This document shows, one piece after another, positions 1 through 7,080 of a stretch of DNA of 28,961 bases; position 1 is the first letter of the stretch, and the number at the start of each line of letters is the position of its first letter. Under the pieces are notes generated by a model, which had not been told where the DNA came from, did not search any database, and saw only the letters and a list, made by a program, of their open reading frames with translations. The position numbers were made by a program, and so were the translations under genes. The DNA comes from Vulcanisaeta sp. UBA163 (GTDB taxonomy: Archaea > Thermoproteota > Thermoprotei > Thermoproteales > Thermocladiaceae): NCBI GenBank assembly GCA_002496475.1, contig DAJV01000045.1, forward strand, positions 287-29,247. Direction: 5' to 3'.

Positions 1-184
1 TCGTGAGGCTTAGGGATGGTAAGCATTACTACTCATGCCTCGAATCCAACTGGGGCTTACGCATGATGAGTTGAGCGCCGTGGTGAGCATCGTAGGTATG
101 GTCGCTAAGAGGGTGGGTTACCAGGTAATAATGAGTAGTAAGGTTGCGACTGTTAACGGCCATGTGAGTCCCGTCAATATTTAA
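1..184 (+). CDS. 3' end of an unidentified gene, possibly frameshifted
   Basis: Two overlapping reading frames fill this edge. Frame 3 is open from the left edge and stops at 72-74 (tail ends ESNWGLRMMS). Frame 2 is open from 23 and has an ATG at 35; it stops at 182-184 and encodes 49 residues (starting MPRIQLGLTHDEL, ending GHVSPVNI). The second frame has ordinary codon use for this chromosome and runs into the stop of the convergent glycosyltransferase gene. Two readings are possible: an upstream gene ending at 74 that overlaps a small gene, or one gene with a one-base frameshift near 50-60. I do not recognise the protein in either frame. Confidence that something here is coding is moderate; the function is unknown. 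Confidence 0.35.
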
Positions 185-1365
185 CGGGTTGTCTTAAGCC
201 AATTATTAATTGGCACTAGCGGTGATGTTACTGTTACTGCGCCAAGTAACAACCAGTAAATGGGTAGTAATATTATGGCCTCGCCCATGTTCATGCTCTC
301 ATGAATAAAGTCACGCATTAGGTACAGGACGAGTATCTCCGATATTAAAACCGCGGTAGCCAATTGGTACAGGGTTATTATTGCATATGCCTTGGTTATT
401 ATTGCCATATAGGCCACAAGGATGAAACCTATGAATGAACCCACTAGTAGAGACGGCGGTAGTGCAATGAACACGTAAAGCATTATTACCCTCAATGCAT
501 AATTAAATTGAACACCTTGCCTAAACAACAAAACCAGGTTCTGGGCATAACCCTTATTCCACCTAATCCTCTGCCTTATGAAGCCTGCTATATTCAACGG
601 CGCTAATTCATATACGTATGAGTCAAGAAGCCCAATGGAATAACCTCGTTCAGCCAACTTGATTGAGAGCAGGGCATCCTCGGCCATGCTATGGGGTATG
701 AAATCAACGGCATCTCTCCTTATGAAGAGTCCCTCACCTGACAGCGGTGTTATCTTAATCGTAGCCCTCAGAAATGGGACTATGGCATTATACCAAATTA
801 TAGACTCCAGGTACATCAACCCACCAAGCACACTATCCCTATACCTATACACCCTGGTGCCCACTGCTGCGTAACCTCTCTCTATCATTAGTAGGACGGC
901 ATTAAGGACCTGGTCGTTTGGGAATACGTCATCAGCGTCGTAGAAACCAATGATCAAGCCACTGGTGTACTTCATGGCGGTGTTCATGGCTATGGCCTTA
1001 AGCCTGCGCCCGGCATTATCATTGGTTATGACCTTTATGTTTAATGAACTCAGGAACCTCCCAGTGGCCCTTAATACCTCATTGAGTGTATTCACGTCGT
1101 CCTTATCAATTACTATGAGGACCTCCAGTAGGTTCTTGGGGTAGTTCTGTGACGAGACACTGTCAAGCGTCTTCTCAATACTTTGCTTCCTCTCCCTATA
1201 AACGGGTAGTACAATGGATACCTTGGGAAGGCTCTCAACATGTGCATTTACGGATGTTGGTTTTTCATAAGCATGAGCCCTTCTGGAAATGAGGTATTGC
1301 ACTGCCCATAACGCCGTACCTATCATTATTAGTACCTCCAATGCAGTGATTGCACTATCTTGCAT
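181..1365 (-). CDS. Membrane-embedded family 2 glycosyltransferase (processive, QxxRW type)
   Basis: Transfers sugars from a nucleotide-sugar donor, probably building or extending a surface polysaccharide or lipid-linked glycan at the cytoplasmic membrane; donor and acceptor are unknown. Numbering from the longer possible start at 1392: one N-terminal membrane segment (about 14-36), then a GT-A domain starting PKVSIVLPVYRE (56-67), the metal-binding DADD (152-155), the acidic ED pair (238-239) and QRIRW (274-278). The last motif is the QxxRW signature of cellulose/hyaluronan-synthase-like GT2 enzymes. Three or four C-terminal hydrophobic segments follow (about 300-395). I chose Met10 (ATG at 1365) because a TATA-like CTTTAAAT (1390-1397) lies about 28 nt upstream of it but overlaps the 1392 start. 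The 3' end meets the plus-strand frame at 184 tail to tail. No glycan cluster surrounds it. Confidence 0.88.
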   Translation of the reverse strand: MQDSAITALEVLIMIGTALWAVQYLISRRAHAYEKPTSVNAHVESLPKVSIVLPVYRERKQSIEKTLDSVSSQNYPKNLLEVLIVIDKDDVNTLNEVLRATGRFLSSLNIKVITNDNAGRRLKAIAMNTAMKYTSGLIIGFYDADDVFPNDQVLNAVLLMIERGYAAVGTRVYRYRDSVLGGLMYLESIIWYNAIVPFLRATIKITPLSGEGLFIRRDAVDFIPHSMAEDALLSIKLAERGYSIGLLDSYVYELAPLNIAGFIRQRIRWNKGYAQNLVLLFRQGVQFNYALRVIMLYVFIALPPSLLVGSFIGFILVAYMAIITKAYAIITLYQLATAVLISEILVLYLMRDFIHESMNMGEAIILLPIYWLLLGAVTVTSPLVPINNWLKTTR

Positions 1366-1491
1366 ATCATGGATGCCTATTATTAAGGGCATTTAAAGTA
1401 TTTTATTCACGTAGATGCGGCGTGGGCATTAGCATTATCAATTAGAGGTATTATCCGCTGTGATTAAAATGAGTATTTTAAATATTCTCGG

Positions 1492-2592
1492 GTGAAGGTG
1501 GTGATCGTGGATTTAAGCGTTAAGATTATCCAGGAGGGTGATGAGTATCAAGTGATTATTGAGGGTGATGGAGTAACGAGGATCCTAAAGGCTCACTCAA
1601 TTGATGAATTAACGAGTTCCCTAATCAACGAGATCAGGGATTTACTGTCAATTAAGGAAAATACGGAAACCCTAAAGTCAAGTACATGCTCCCTGAGGGG
1701 TTGGTACATTAGGTTACCGATAATGAAACTCCTGGACATAGTGGCCTTCCTTACGAAGAATAACCAGGGTGATGCAACGGAGAACCTACTGAAATACCTG
1801 GATGCACATGGGCTTAGCAGGTCGAATTACAGGGTGATCGTACCAACACTGTCAGCGTTGGGGCTTTGGAAGCAGGGTAGATTAACCAGGGAGGCTGAGG
1901 AGTTGGGTAAGGCCGTGATTGACAGTAGCCAGGAATTACCTAACCTACTGTATAGGATAGTCACTAGGAATTGTATGTTGAAGGACGTCATCGATAAGTT
2001 GGCCGAGGGTTACCCAGTGAATGATGCAATAAAGCCTCTGGGCCTAACCAGGAGGGATGAGATCAATTACACAATAAACCTCTTGGAGATCATAATGAAC
2101 AGTGACGAGTTCAAGTGCCTCTATTACACCAAGGCCCTTGGGAATTACCTAAGGGGTGGTGGTTGCTTCACTGCGTTGGATCTACCGAGAGGTTGCATGC
2201 TGAACCAGGTTGTCGCGATCTTCAATTATTTAATGAGTAATAAGGGTTTTCACATGATGAGTCTATTGAATGATGTTGATGTAACTGTGAACCTTGGCTC
2301 TGTAACCGCGCAGTTGTATGATGACTATGCATTGATTATCCAGGGTAGTAAGCCTGTTGGTGCCTTGATTGGCGAGGTCATAATTACCAATAGTAATTAC
2401 GCGCCTAGGGCTAGGGAGGCCGTGGATAGGCTTGAACCAATAGCCACGAAAATAACGAGACTCAATAACCTACCATTCAGTATGATAATAGTACCCATAG
2501 TAATAAGGGATGAGTGCCCCAGGGTGAAGGCCTACGTTATGGTTGGTAATAAAATGGGTGATTGGATTGCGAGGGTCTTTGACCTTCCCTGA
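1492..2592 (+). CDS. Unknown protein, possible winged-helix middle region
   Basis: About 366 residues that I cannot place in a family. The N-terminal 50 residues look beta-rich. Residues about 72-145 form a helical block with winged-helix character (KLLDIVAFLTKN, then LSALGLWKQGRLT). The C-terminal 100 residues are beta-rich and contain a short hydrophobic strand (MIIVPIVI). There are scattered cysteines but no CxxC pair, no signal peptide and no membrane segment. The longest frame starts with GTG at 1492. However, a clear TATA box, TTTTAAAT (1476-1483), predicts transcription starting near 1506, so the in-frame GTG codons at 1501 or 1507 are likelier leaderless starts. It ends 2 bp from the convergent acetyltransferase gene. 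It is most likely a lineage-specific cytoplasmic protein. Confidence 0.8.
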   Translation: MKVVIVDLSVKIIQEGDEYQVIIEGDGVTRILKAHSIDELTSSLINEIRDLLSIKENTETLKSSTCSLRGWYIRLPIMKLLDIVAFLTKNNQGDATENLLKYLDAHGLSRSNYRVIVPTLSALGLWKQGRLTREAEELGKAVIDSSQELPNLLYRIVTRNCMLKDVIDKLAEGYPVNDAIKPLGLTRRDEINYTINLLEIIMNSDEFKCLYYTKALGNYLRGGGCFTALDLPRGCMLNQVVAIFNYLMSNKGFHMMSLLNDVDVTVNLGSVTAQLYDDYALIIQGSKPVGALIGEVIITNSNYAPRAREAVDRLEPIATKITRLNNLPFSMIIVPIVIRDECPRVKAYVMVGNKMGDWIARVFDLP

Positions 2593-2594
2593 GC

Positions 2595-3062
2595 CTAGGT
2601 TTCCTTGGCGTAAATACTGACGAGTGACCTGAACCCCATCTTATTGTAGAAGTTTATGGCTATTTGGTTCTGTGTTGGGAACTCAGCCGTTATTAATTGG
2701 GCACCCCTCTCACGGAGTATTCCTATGGTCTTCTCAAGCATCATCCTTCCCAACCCCTTACGCCTATATTCAGGCATTATGTAAAAATCAACAATGGCGC
2801 CCTCAACACTCGGTGAGTAAAAGAGCCTTTCCCTAATGTCCGCCTTAATGAATCCAACTATCTTGCCCATGTCCTCAGCAACGAGTAACAGGTGATCCTT
2901 GCCATTATGAATGGCATTTACCAGGTACCCCCTGGCGCGCTCTGCGCAATCATTCCTTGCACTGAATAACGGGTCAAATTCACTATTTAGTCTTTTTAAC
3001 CTGACCACAAGGTCTACCAATACCTCCACATCGTTCTCCCGAGCTTCCCTGATTGTAACCAT
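2595..3062 (-). CDS. GNAT-family N-acetyltransferase
   Basis: A 155-residue single-domain GNAT protein, which transfers an acetyl group from acetyl-CoA to an amine. Motif A, with the pyrophosphate-binding RRKGLGRMML (about residues 101-110), follows the strand GAIVDFYIMPEY. The C-terminal NFYNKMGFRSL is the usual motif B region. Length is normal for the family. The substrate cannot be deduced; related archaeal proteins include RimI-like N-terminal acetylases and small-molecule acetylases. The ATG at 3062 has a minus-strand TATA-like TTTTTAAG (3087-3094) about 28 nt upstream, so the message is probably leaderless. The gene is divergent from rrp41, and the two promoters lie back to back in a 64-bp gap. 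Confidence 0.88.
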   Translation of the reverse strand: MVTIREARENDVEVLVDLVVRLKRLNSEFDPLFSARNDCAERARGYLVNAIHNGKDHLLLVAEDMGKIVGFIKADIRERLFYSPSVEGAIVDFYIMPEYRRKGLGRMMLEKTIGILRERGAQLITAEFPTQNQIAINFYNKMGFRSLVSIYAKET

Positions 3063-3126
3063 ACCGAGGAATAGGAGAAATCACCCCTTAAAAATGCTTT
3101 TATATCAAAGAATAATCAGGAGGATA
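3063..3126. promoter_or_regulatory. Divergent promoter region between acetyltransferase and rrp41
   Basis: This 64-bp gap carries two adjacent TATA-like elements on opposite strands. TTTTTAAG on the minus strand (3087-3094) lies about 28 nt before the acetyltransferase ATG. CTTTTATATC on the plus strand (3097-3106) lies about 25 nt before the rrp41 ATG at 3127. A purine-rich CAGGAGGA (3118-3125) sits just before the rrp41 start and resembles a Shine-Dalgarno sequence, although a transcript starting near 3127 would not include it. Confidence 0.6.
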
Positions 3127-3867
3127 ATGGGTAAGCAATCCCCAGTGCCGTTATTGGTTAATGGAAGGAGGAGCGATGGTAGATTACCCGATGAGCATAG
3201 ACCAGTGAGGATGGAGGTTGGTGTGATAAACAATGCCGAGGGTAGCGCATTGGTTGCCTATGGCAATACAGTAATACTTGCCGCCGTCTATGGACCTAGG
3301 GAGGTACCTCAGAAGCACCTTGAATTGCCGGACAAGGCAATACTGAGGGTTAGGTATCACATGACGCCGTTTAGTACCTCGGAGGGTCGAAAGAGCCCTA
3401 CACCATCTAGGAGGGAGATTGAGATATCTAAGGTAATCAGGACTGCCCTGGAGCCCGCGGTGATCCTTGAGAGGTTTCCGAGGACTACCATAGACGTTTA
3501 TATAGAGGTGTTGCAGGCCGACGGTAGTACCAGGGTCACTGGAATAACAGCTGCATCCCTAGCCCTCGCCGACGCCGGAATCCCCATGAGGGATTTACTA
3601 GTTGGTGTTTCCATAGGAAAGGTACTAAGTACCATAGTGGTTGACTTAAACCAACTTGAGGATCAGTATGGCGAGGGCGATATGCCCTTCGCAATCATGT
3701 ATGGGCATGGTTTAATAACCCTCATGCAAGCCGACGGTGAGTGGTTACCCAATGAGATTAGTCAGTCGGTTGAGCTCGCCTTTAAGGCCGCTGAGAGGAT
3801 TTATAATATGCAAAAGGACGTCCTTAAGAGTAAGTATGCTGAGCCATCGGTTTCATTAATGACCTAA
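3127..3867 (+). CDS. rrp41: Archaeal exosome catalytic subunit Rrp41
   Basis: The RNase PH-like subunit that, paired with Rrp42 in a hexameric ring, carries the phosphorolytic 3'-5' exonuclease and tailing activity of the archaeal exosome. The 246-residue product matches the family length. Recognisable stretches are RSDGRLPDEHRPVRMEVG near residue 15, the RNA-facing RREIEISKVIRTALEP region, LQADGSTRVTGITAASLALA (the conserved QADGGT/R-type loop) and the active-site region DLNQLEDQYGEGDMPFA. The reading frame stays open well upstream to 2911, but I start at ATG 3127. A TATA box at 3097-3106 would place transcription initiation there, and the protein alignment begins there. Rrp42 follows 55 bp downstream. 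Rrp4, often beside these genes in archaea, is not in the window. Confidence 0.96.
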   Translation: MGKQSPVPLLVNGRRSDGRLPDEHRPVRMEVGVINNAEGSALVAYGNTVILAAVYGPREVPQKHLELPDKAILRVRYHMTPFSTSEGRKSPTPSRREIEISKVIRTALEPAVILERFPRTTIDVYIEVLQADGSTRVTGITAASLALADAGIPMRDLLVGVSIGKVLSTIVVDLNQLEDQYGEGDMPFAIMYGHGLITLMQADGEWLPNEISQSVELAFKAAERIYNMQKDVLKSKYAEPSVSLMT

Positions 3868-3922
3868 ACCATTAATATTGAAACAAATAAAATTAAAAGG
3901 CTTAGGTAGTGTCACCTCTTAA

Positions 3923-4774
3923 ATGCTAAGTGTAACCCAGGAGAAGGGTGTTATTCCAAAGCTTAAGCAGGAGGTTATGAAGAAGATGATTGAGCAGGGC
4001 GTTAGGATTGATAATAGGGGATTGAATGATTATAGGGCATTAAGTATCAGGGTTGGAGTTGTGAGGACTGCCGACGGAAGTTCACTGGTATCCCTTGGTA
4101 ATACCAAGGTAATGGCGGGTGTTAAGGTTGAGGTTGGAAAACCCTTTGAGGACACGCCTGATGAGGGCGCATTAATTGTAAACCTGGAGATCGCGCCTAC
4201 GGCATCCCCAGACGTAGAACCTGGACCACCTGATGAGAATGCAATTGAGGTTGCCAGGGTAGTGGATAGGGCGATAAGGCACAGCGGCTTCCTGGACTTC
4301 AAGTCATTATCAATAGTCACGGGCAAGCATGCCTGGTTTCTCTGGGTGGATGTTTACGTGCTTAACCACGATGGTAATCTCGTGGACGCATCAACAATAA
4401 CCGCAGTAGCCGCATTAATGAACACGACACTACCTAAGGTTGAACTCGACCCAGCAGGTAATATACTACGAATAGATAGGAGTAGTAGATCACCACTGTC
4501 ACTAAACATGGATAAACTACCACTAACAATAACCCATGTTAAGATTGGCAATTTCCTCCTCGTGGACCCCATGCGTGAGGAGGAGGATTTGTCAGATGGC
4601 GCCTACATAACCGGTGTGGCTGGTGGTAGTATTGTGGCGATACAAAAGGTGACTGGCGCCTTTACTAAGGATGAGGTGAATTACATGGTGAGTAATTCCA
4701 TTAATCAATACATAAAGCTCAGGGAATCCATAATAAACTCCATGAGGAATCCGCCAACGGACCTTCAACTCTAA
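3923..4774 (+). CDS. rrp42: Archaeal exosome structural subunit Rrp42
   Basis: The non-catalytic RNase PH-fold partner of Rrp41; three Rrp41-Rrp42 dimers form the exosome ring and both subunits line the substrate channel. The 283-residue product has the normal length. Diagnostic segments are RIDNRGLNDYRALSIRVGVV near residue 28, GSSLVSLGNTKVMAGVKVEV, LEIAPTASPDVEPGPPDENA, and the C-terminal GGSIVAIQKVTGAFTKDEV. The start ATG 3923 has a TATA-like AATTAAAA (3891-3898) about 28 nt upstream and no Shine-Dalgarno sequence, so it appears to have its own leaderless promoter rather than depending only on read-through from rrp41. A C/D box sRNA gene lies antisense immediately after its stop codon. Confidence 0.95.
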   Translation: MLSVTQEKGVIPKLKQEVMKKMIEQGVRIDNRGLNDYRALSIRVGVVRTADGSSLVSLGNTKVMAGVKVEVGKPFEDTPDEGALIVNLEIAPTASPDVEPGPPDENAIEVARVVDRAIRHSGFLDFKSLSIVTGKHAWFLWVDVYVLNHDGNLVDASTITAVAALMNTTLPKVELDPAGNILRIDRSSRSPLSLNMDKLPLTITHVKIGNFLLVDPMREEEDLSDGAYITGVAGGSIVAIQKVTGAFTKDEVNYMVSNSINQYIKLRESIINSMRNPPTDLQL

Positions 4775-4775
4775 C

Positions 4776-4825
4776 TCAGTATTCAGCGGTTTCGTCACTA
4801 GGTCAGGGCTGCAAACCATCATCAC
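4776..4825 (-). ncRNA. C/D box small RNA (2'-O-methylation guide)
   Basis: Reading the minus strand from 4825 gives the full canonical order. Box C is GTGATGA (4825-4819). The first guide, TGGTTTGCAGCC, is 12 nt (4818-4807), followed by box D' CTGA (4806-4803). A 4-nt linker CCTA precedes box C' GTGACGA (4798-4792). The second guide, AACCGCTGAATA, is 12 nt (4791-4780), followed by box D CTGA (4779-4776). Such RNAs assemble with L7Ae, Nop5 and fibrillarin and direct 2'-O-methylation of rRNA or tRNA opposite the fifth guide nucleotide upstream of D or D'. By that rule the predicted targets are GGCUGCAAACCA (fifth base, G) and UAUUCAGCGGUU (fifth base, C). I could not match these to an RNA. A minus-strand TATA-like TTTAATTA (4854-4847) is centred about 26 nt before box C. 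The RNA begins its 3' end just after the rrp42 stop, on the opposite strand. Confidence 0.85.
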
Positions 4826-4840
4826 CTAAGAAATACGTAT

Positions 4841-4872
4841 CAAAATTAATTAAAGGGCTTGCGCATTAATTA
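4841..4872. promoter_or_regulatory. Shared AT-rich TATA element for the sRNA and the nuclease gene
   Basis: The near-palindromic AATTAATTAAAG (4844-4855) can serve in both directions. On the minus strand TTTAATTA (4854-4847) predicts transcription start at about 4825, the first base of box C of the sRNA. On the plus strand AATTAATT (4844-4851) predicts a start at about 4873, the ATG of the nuclease gene. The positions follow from the usual archaeal TATA-to-start spacing of about 26 nt. They have not been tested. Confidence 0.5.
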
Positions 4873-5532
4873 ATGATGGCTAATGTAGGCATTAAGTTCG
4901 AGGATTACGTTGCTGAATTACTAAGTAGGCTAGGGCTTAAGGTTCTTGATAGGAGGGCTAGGGTTATGGTTAATGGGATTGAGGTTGGCGAGGTCGATAT
5001 AGTGGCCGAGGACAACGCGGGTAATAAGTATGCCATTGAGGTTAAGTCAGGTAAGGTTGACGTGAGCGCCATTAGGCAGGCATACGTTAATGCCAAGGTA
5101 TTGAACGCTAAGCCATTGATAGTTGCCAGGGGTTTCAGTAACGATTCGAGTAAGGCATTGGCTGATGAGTTAGGTATTTCTGTGATAAACCTTGAGGATG
5201 CCGTTGTTTTAACAATTGATGAGTTAAGGACCGTCATTGAGAACGTCATTTATGAATCCGTTGGAGACTTGGTAAATACGGTGTTTACGTTAGCCGCGAA
5301 ATCATGTGATGCCAAGGTTAGGGACATCATGGATGCAGTGATTAATTGCAACGATTGGAACTGCGTATGCGATAAGCTGGGTGTTAATCAGGGCGATTGT
5401 GGTTCCCTAATAAGCGATATCAAGAGGACGTTAGGACTTGGTAACTTATCACTGAGTAAGTTAAGGACTGCTATCCGACTGTATAACCTGGTTTCCCTGT
5501 TGATGAATTCATGCAACAGGGGAAATACTTAA
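4873..5532 (+). CDS. PD-(D/E)XK (RecB-like) nuclease with Cys-rich helical C-terminus
   Basis: A predicted DNA or RNA endonuclease of the restriction-endonuclease fold. The 219-residue product begins with a helix containing KFEDYVAELLSRLG, followed by GEVDIVAED (39-47) and YAIEVKSGKVD (53-63). Glu10 or Glu15, Glu40, Asp42, Glu56 and Lys58 make a complete PD-(D/E)XK core (D42, then E56-x-K58). A strand-helix segment PLIVARGFSNDSSKALADELGI follows, typical of this group. From about 130 onward a separate helical region contains six cysteines (145, 159, 164, 166, 176, 214), whose role I cannot name. Two adjacent ATGs (4873, 4876) are both acceptable starts. The carboxypeptidase gene begins at or just after its stop, suggesting co-transcription. 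Confidence 0.82.
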   Translation: MMANVGIKFEDYVAELLSRLGLKVLDRRARVMVNGIEVGEVDIVAEDNAGNKYAIEVKSGKVDVSAIRQAYVNAKVLNAKPLIVARGFSNDSSKALADELGISVINLEDAVVLTIDELRTVIENVIYESVGDLVNTVFTLAAKSCDAKVRDIMDAVINCNDWNCVCDKLGVNQGDCGSLISDIKRTLGLGNLSLSKLRTAIRLYNLVSLLMNSCNRGNT

Positions 5533-5558
5533 TTAGGATTCTACGTAGTATTCGGTTA

Positions 5559-7022
5559 ATGAAGATAGACGAGTTATTGAGGGAGTATAGGTCTGTGTGG
5601 GCGATTGATCATGCAAGGTCATTACTGGAGTGGGACTTAGAGGTTAACATGCCGGTTGATGGAACCGCTGCACGTGGTGAGGCACTGGCGCAGTTAACCC
5701 TGATCCGGAGGGAGTACCTACTTCGGCTTAGGGACTTGGTTGGTAAGTATGGGGATTCCAAGGACCTCAGCGACCTTGAAAAGGGCGTTATTAGGGTTCT
5801 AGGCAGGGAATTGAAGTATTATACCTTGATACCTCCTGAGATCCTTGAGGAGCTTGATAGGACGGCAACAAAGGCAGCCGTCGTCTGGAGAGAGGCCAGG
5901 AGGGAATCTAACTTCAGTAAGTTTAAGCCGTATTTATCGAAGATCCTTGAGTTGGAGAGAACTATTGCGGATAAGCTTGGTTATGAGGGGCACCCATATA
6001 ACGCACTCCTTGATTTATATGAGGAGGGATTCACAGTTAATGATGCTGATAATGTCTTCAACACATTACTTCCCAACCTAAAGGCATTACTTGATAAGGT
6101 AATGAGTGAGGGCAAGTACCCGAGTAGGCATCCGCTTGAGGATATACCCTATGATGTAAATGTAATGAAGTCAGTCAATGAGGAATTACTTAAGGTATTG
6201 GAGGTGCCTGTGGGTAGTAGGTTTAGGATGGATGTATCGGCTCATCCATTTACGATAGGCATGTCGATCAATGATGTGAGGATAACCACTAGGTATGAGG
6301 GAAGGGACTTTAGGTCCACCATGTTCTCCGTTATTCATGAGAGTGGGCATGCTATGTATGAGTTAATGATTGATCCATCCCTTGAAATGACGCCAGTGGG
6401 TCGTGGAGTATCCATGGGAGTTCATGAAAGTCAGTCTAGGTTTTGGGAAAACGTGATTGGCAGGAGTAGGGAGTTCGTGCACTTAATATACCCATTACTC
6501 AGGGAGAGGTTGCCGTTCCTTAGGGATTATGGCGAGGAAAACGTTTATAGGTACTTTAACATTGTTAGGCCGAGTCTAATTAGGGTCGATGCTGATGAGG
6601 TTACGTATAACTTCCACATAGCCCTTCGTTACGAGATTGAGAAGGGTTTAATAGCTGGTAAGCTCGATGTGTCTGACTTACCATCACTTTGGAATGACTT
6701 CATGGATAAGTACCTGGGCGTTAGGCCTAGGAATGATGCTGAGGGCGTTCTTCAGGATATTCATTGGTCCCAGGGATCCTTCGGTTACTTCCCAACCTAC
6801 ACATTGGGCAATGTCATTGCTGGCATGATATATGCCAAACTACCTGGTCTTAGGGATAAGGTTGCGGGTAGGAGGTTTAATGAGATTAAGGAGTTCCTTA
6901 GGGAGAGGATTTGTAAGTATGGTGCCATGTACCCACCCAAGGAGTTGCTAATGAGGTCATTTAATGATACTTATAACCCAACTTACCTGCTGAATTACCT
7001 ACGTGAGAAATACCTTGGTTGA
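5559..7022 (+). CDS. M32-family zinc carboxypeptidase (Taq/Pfu type)
   Basis: A thermostable metallocarboxypeptidase that removes C-terminal residues from peptides in the cytoplasm. The family motifs appear in order (numbered from an in-frame ATG at 5511): DVSAHPF (241-247), DVRIT (255-259), the zinc site HESGH (276-280), HESQSRFWE (305-313), IRVDADEVTYN, and GVLQDIHW followed by GSFGYFPTYTLGN. I prefer the ATG at 5559. It gives 487 residues, close to Pfu carboxypeptidase, begins ten residues before the conserved YRSVWAIDHA, and avoids overlap with the nuclease stop at 5532; the 5511 start would overlap by 22 nt. The sequence before 5559 has no strong TATA box, so the gene is likely read with its upstream neighbour. 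Confidence 0.95.
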   Translation: MKIDELLREYRSVWAIDHARSLLEWDLEVNMPVDGTAARGEALAQLTLIRREYLLRLRDLVGKYGDSKDLSDLEKGVIRVLGRELKYYTLIPPEILEELDRTATKAAVVWREARRESNFSKFKPYLSKILELERTIADKLGYEGHPYNALLDLYEEGFTVNDADNVFNTLLPNLKALLDKVMSEGKYPSRHPLEDIPYDVNVMKSVNEELLKVLEVPVGSRFRMDVSAHPFTIGMSINDVRITTRYEGRDFRSTMFSVIHESGHAMYELMIDPSLEMTPVGRGVSMGVHESQSRFWENVIGRSREFVHLIYPLLRERLPFLRDYGEENVYRYFNIVRPSLIRVDADEVTYNFHIALRYEIEKGLIAGKLDVSDLPSLWNDFMDKYLGVRPRNDAEGVLQDIHWSQGSFGYFPTYTLGNVIAGMIYAKLPGLRDKVAGRRFNEIKEFLRERICKYGAMYPPKELLMRSFNDTYNPTYLLNYLREKYLG

Positions 7023-7080
7023 AGAACTTATTGGGTTCCTAAAAAGACTTTAAAAGGCATTGGTTGTTCATCAATGATGT

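Noticed and set aside
720..741. ATGAAGA followed after 9 nt by CTGA, resembling C' and D boxes.
   Set aside because: No matching first box pair upstream and no C box downstream; it is antisense to glycosyltransferase codons.
2911..3126. N-terminal extension of rrp41 to 2911.
   Set aside because: It runs antisense through the acetyltransferase gene and through the promoter. The family alignment and TATA spacing both place the start at 3127.
4592..4825. Minus-strand open frame across the end of rrp42 and the adjacent gap.
   Set aside because: It overlaps rrp42 out of phase and its first 50 bases are the C/D box sRNA, which explains the sequence better than a protein does.
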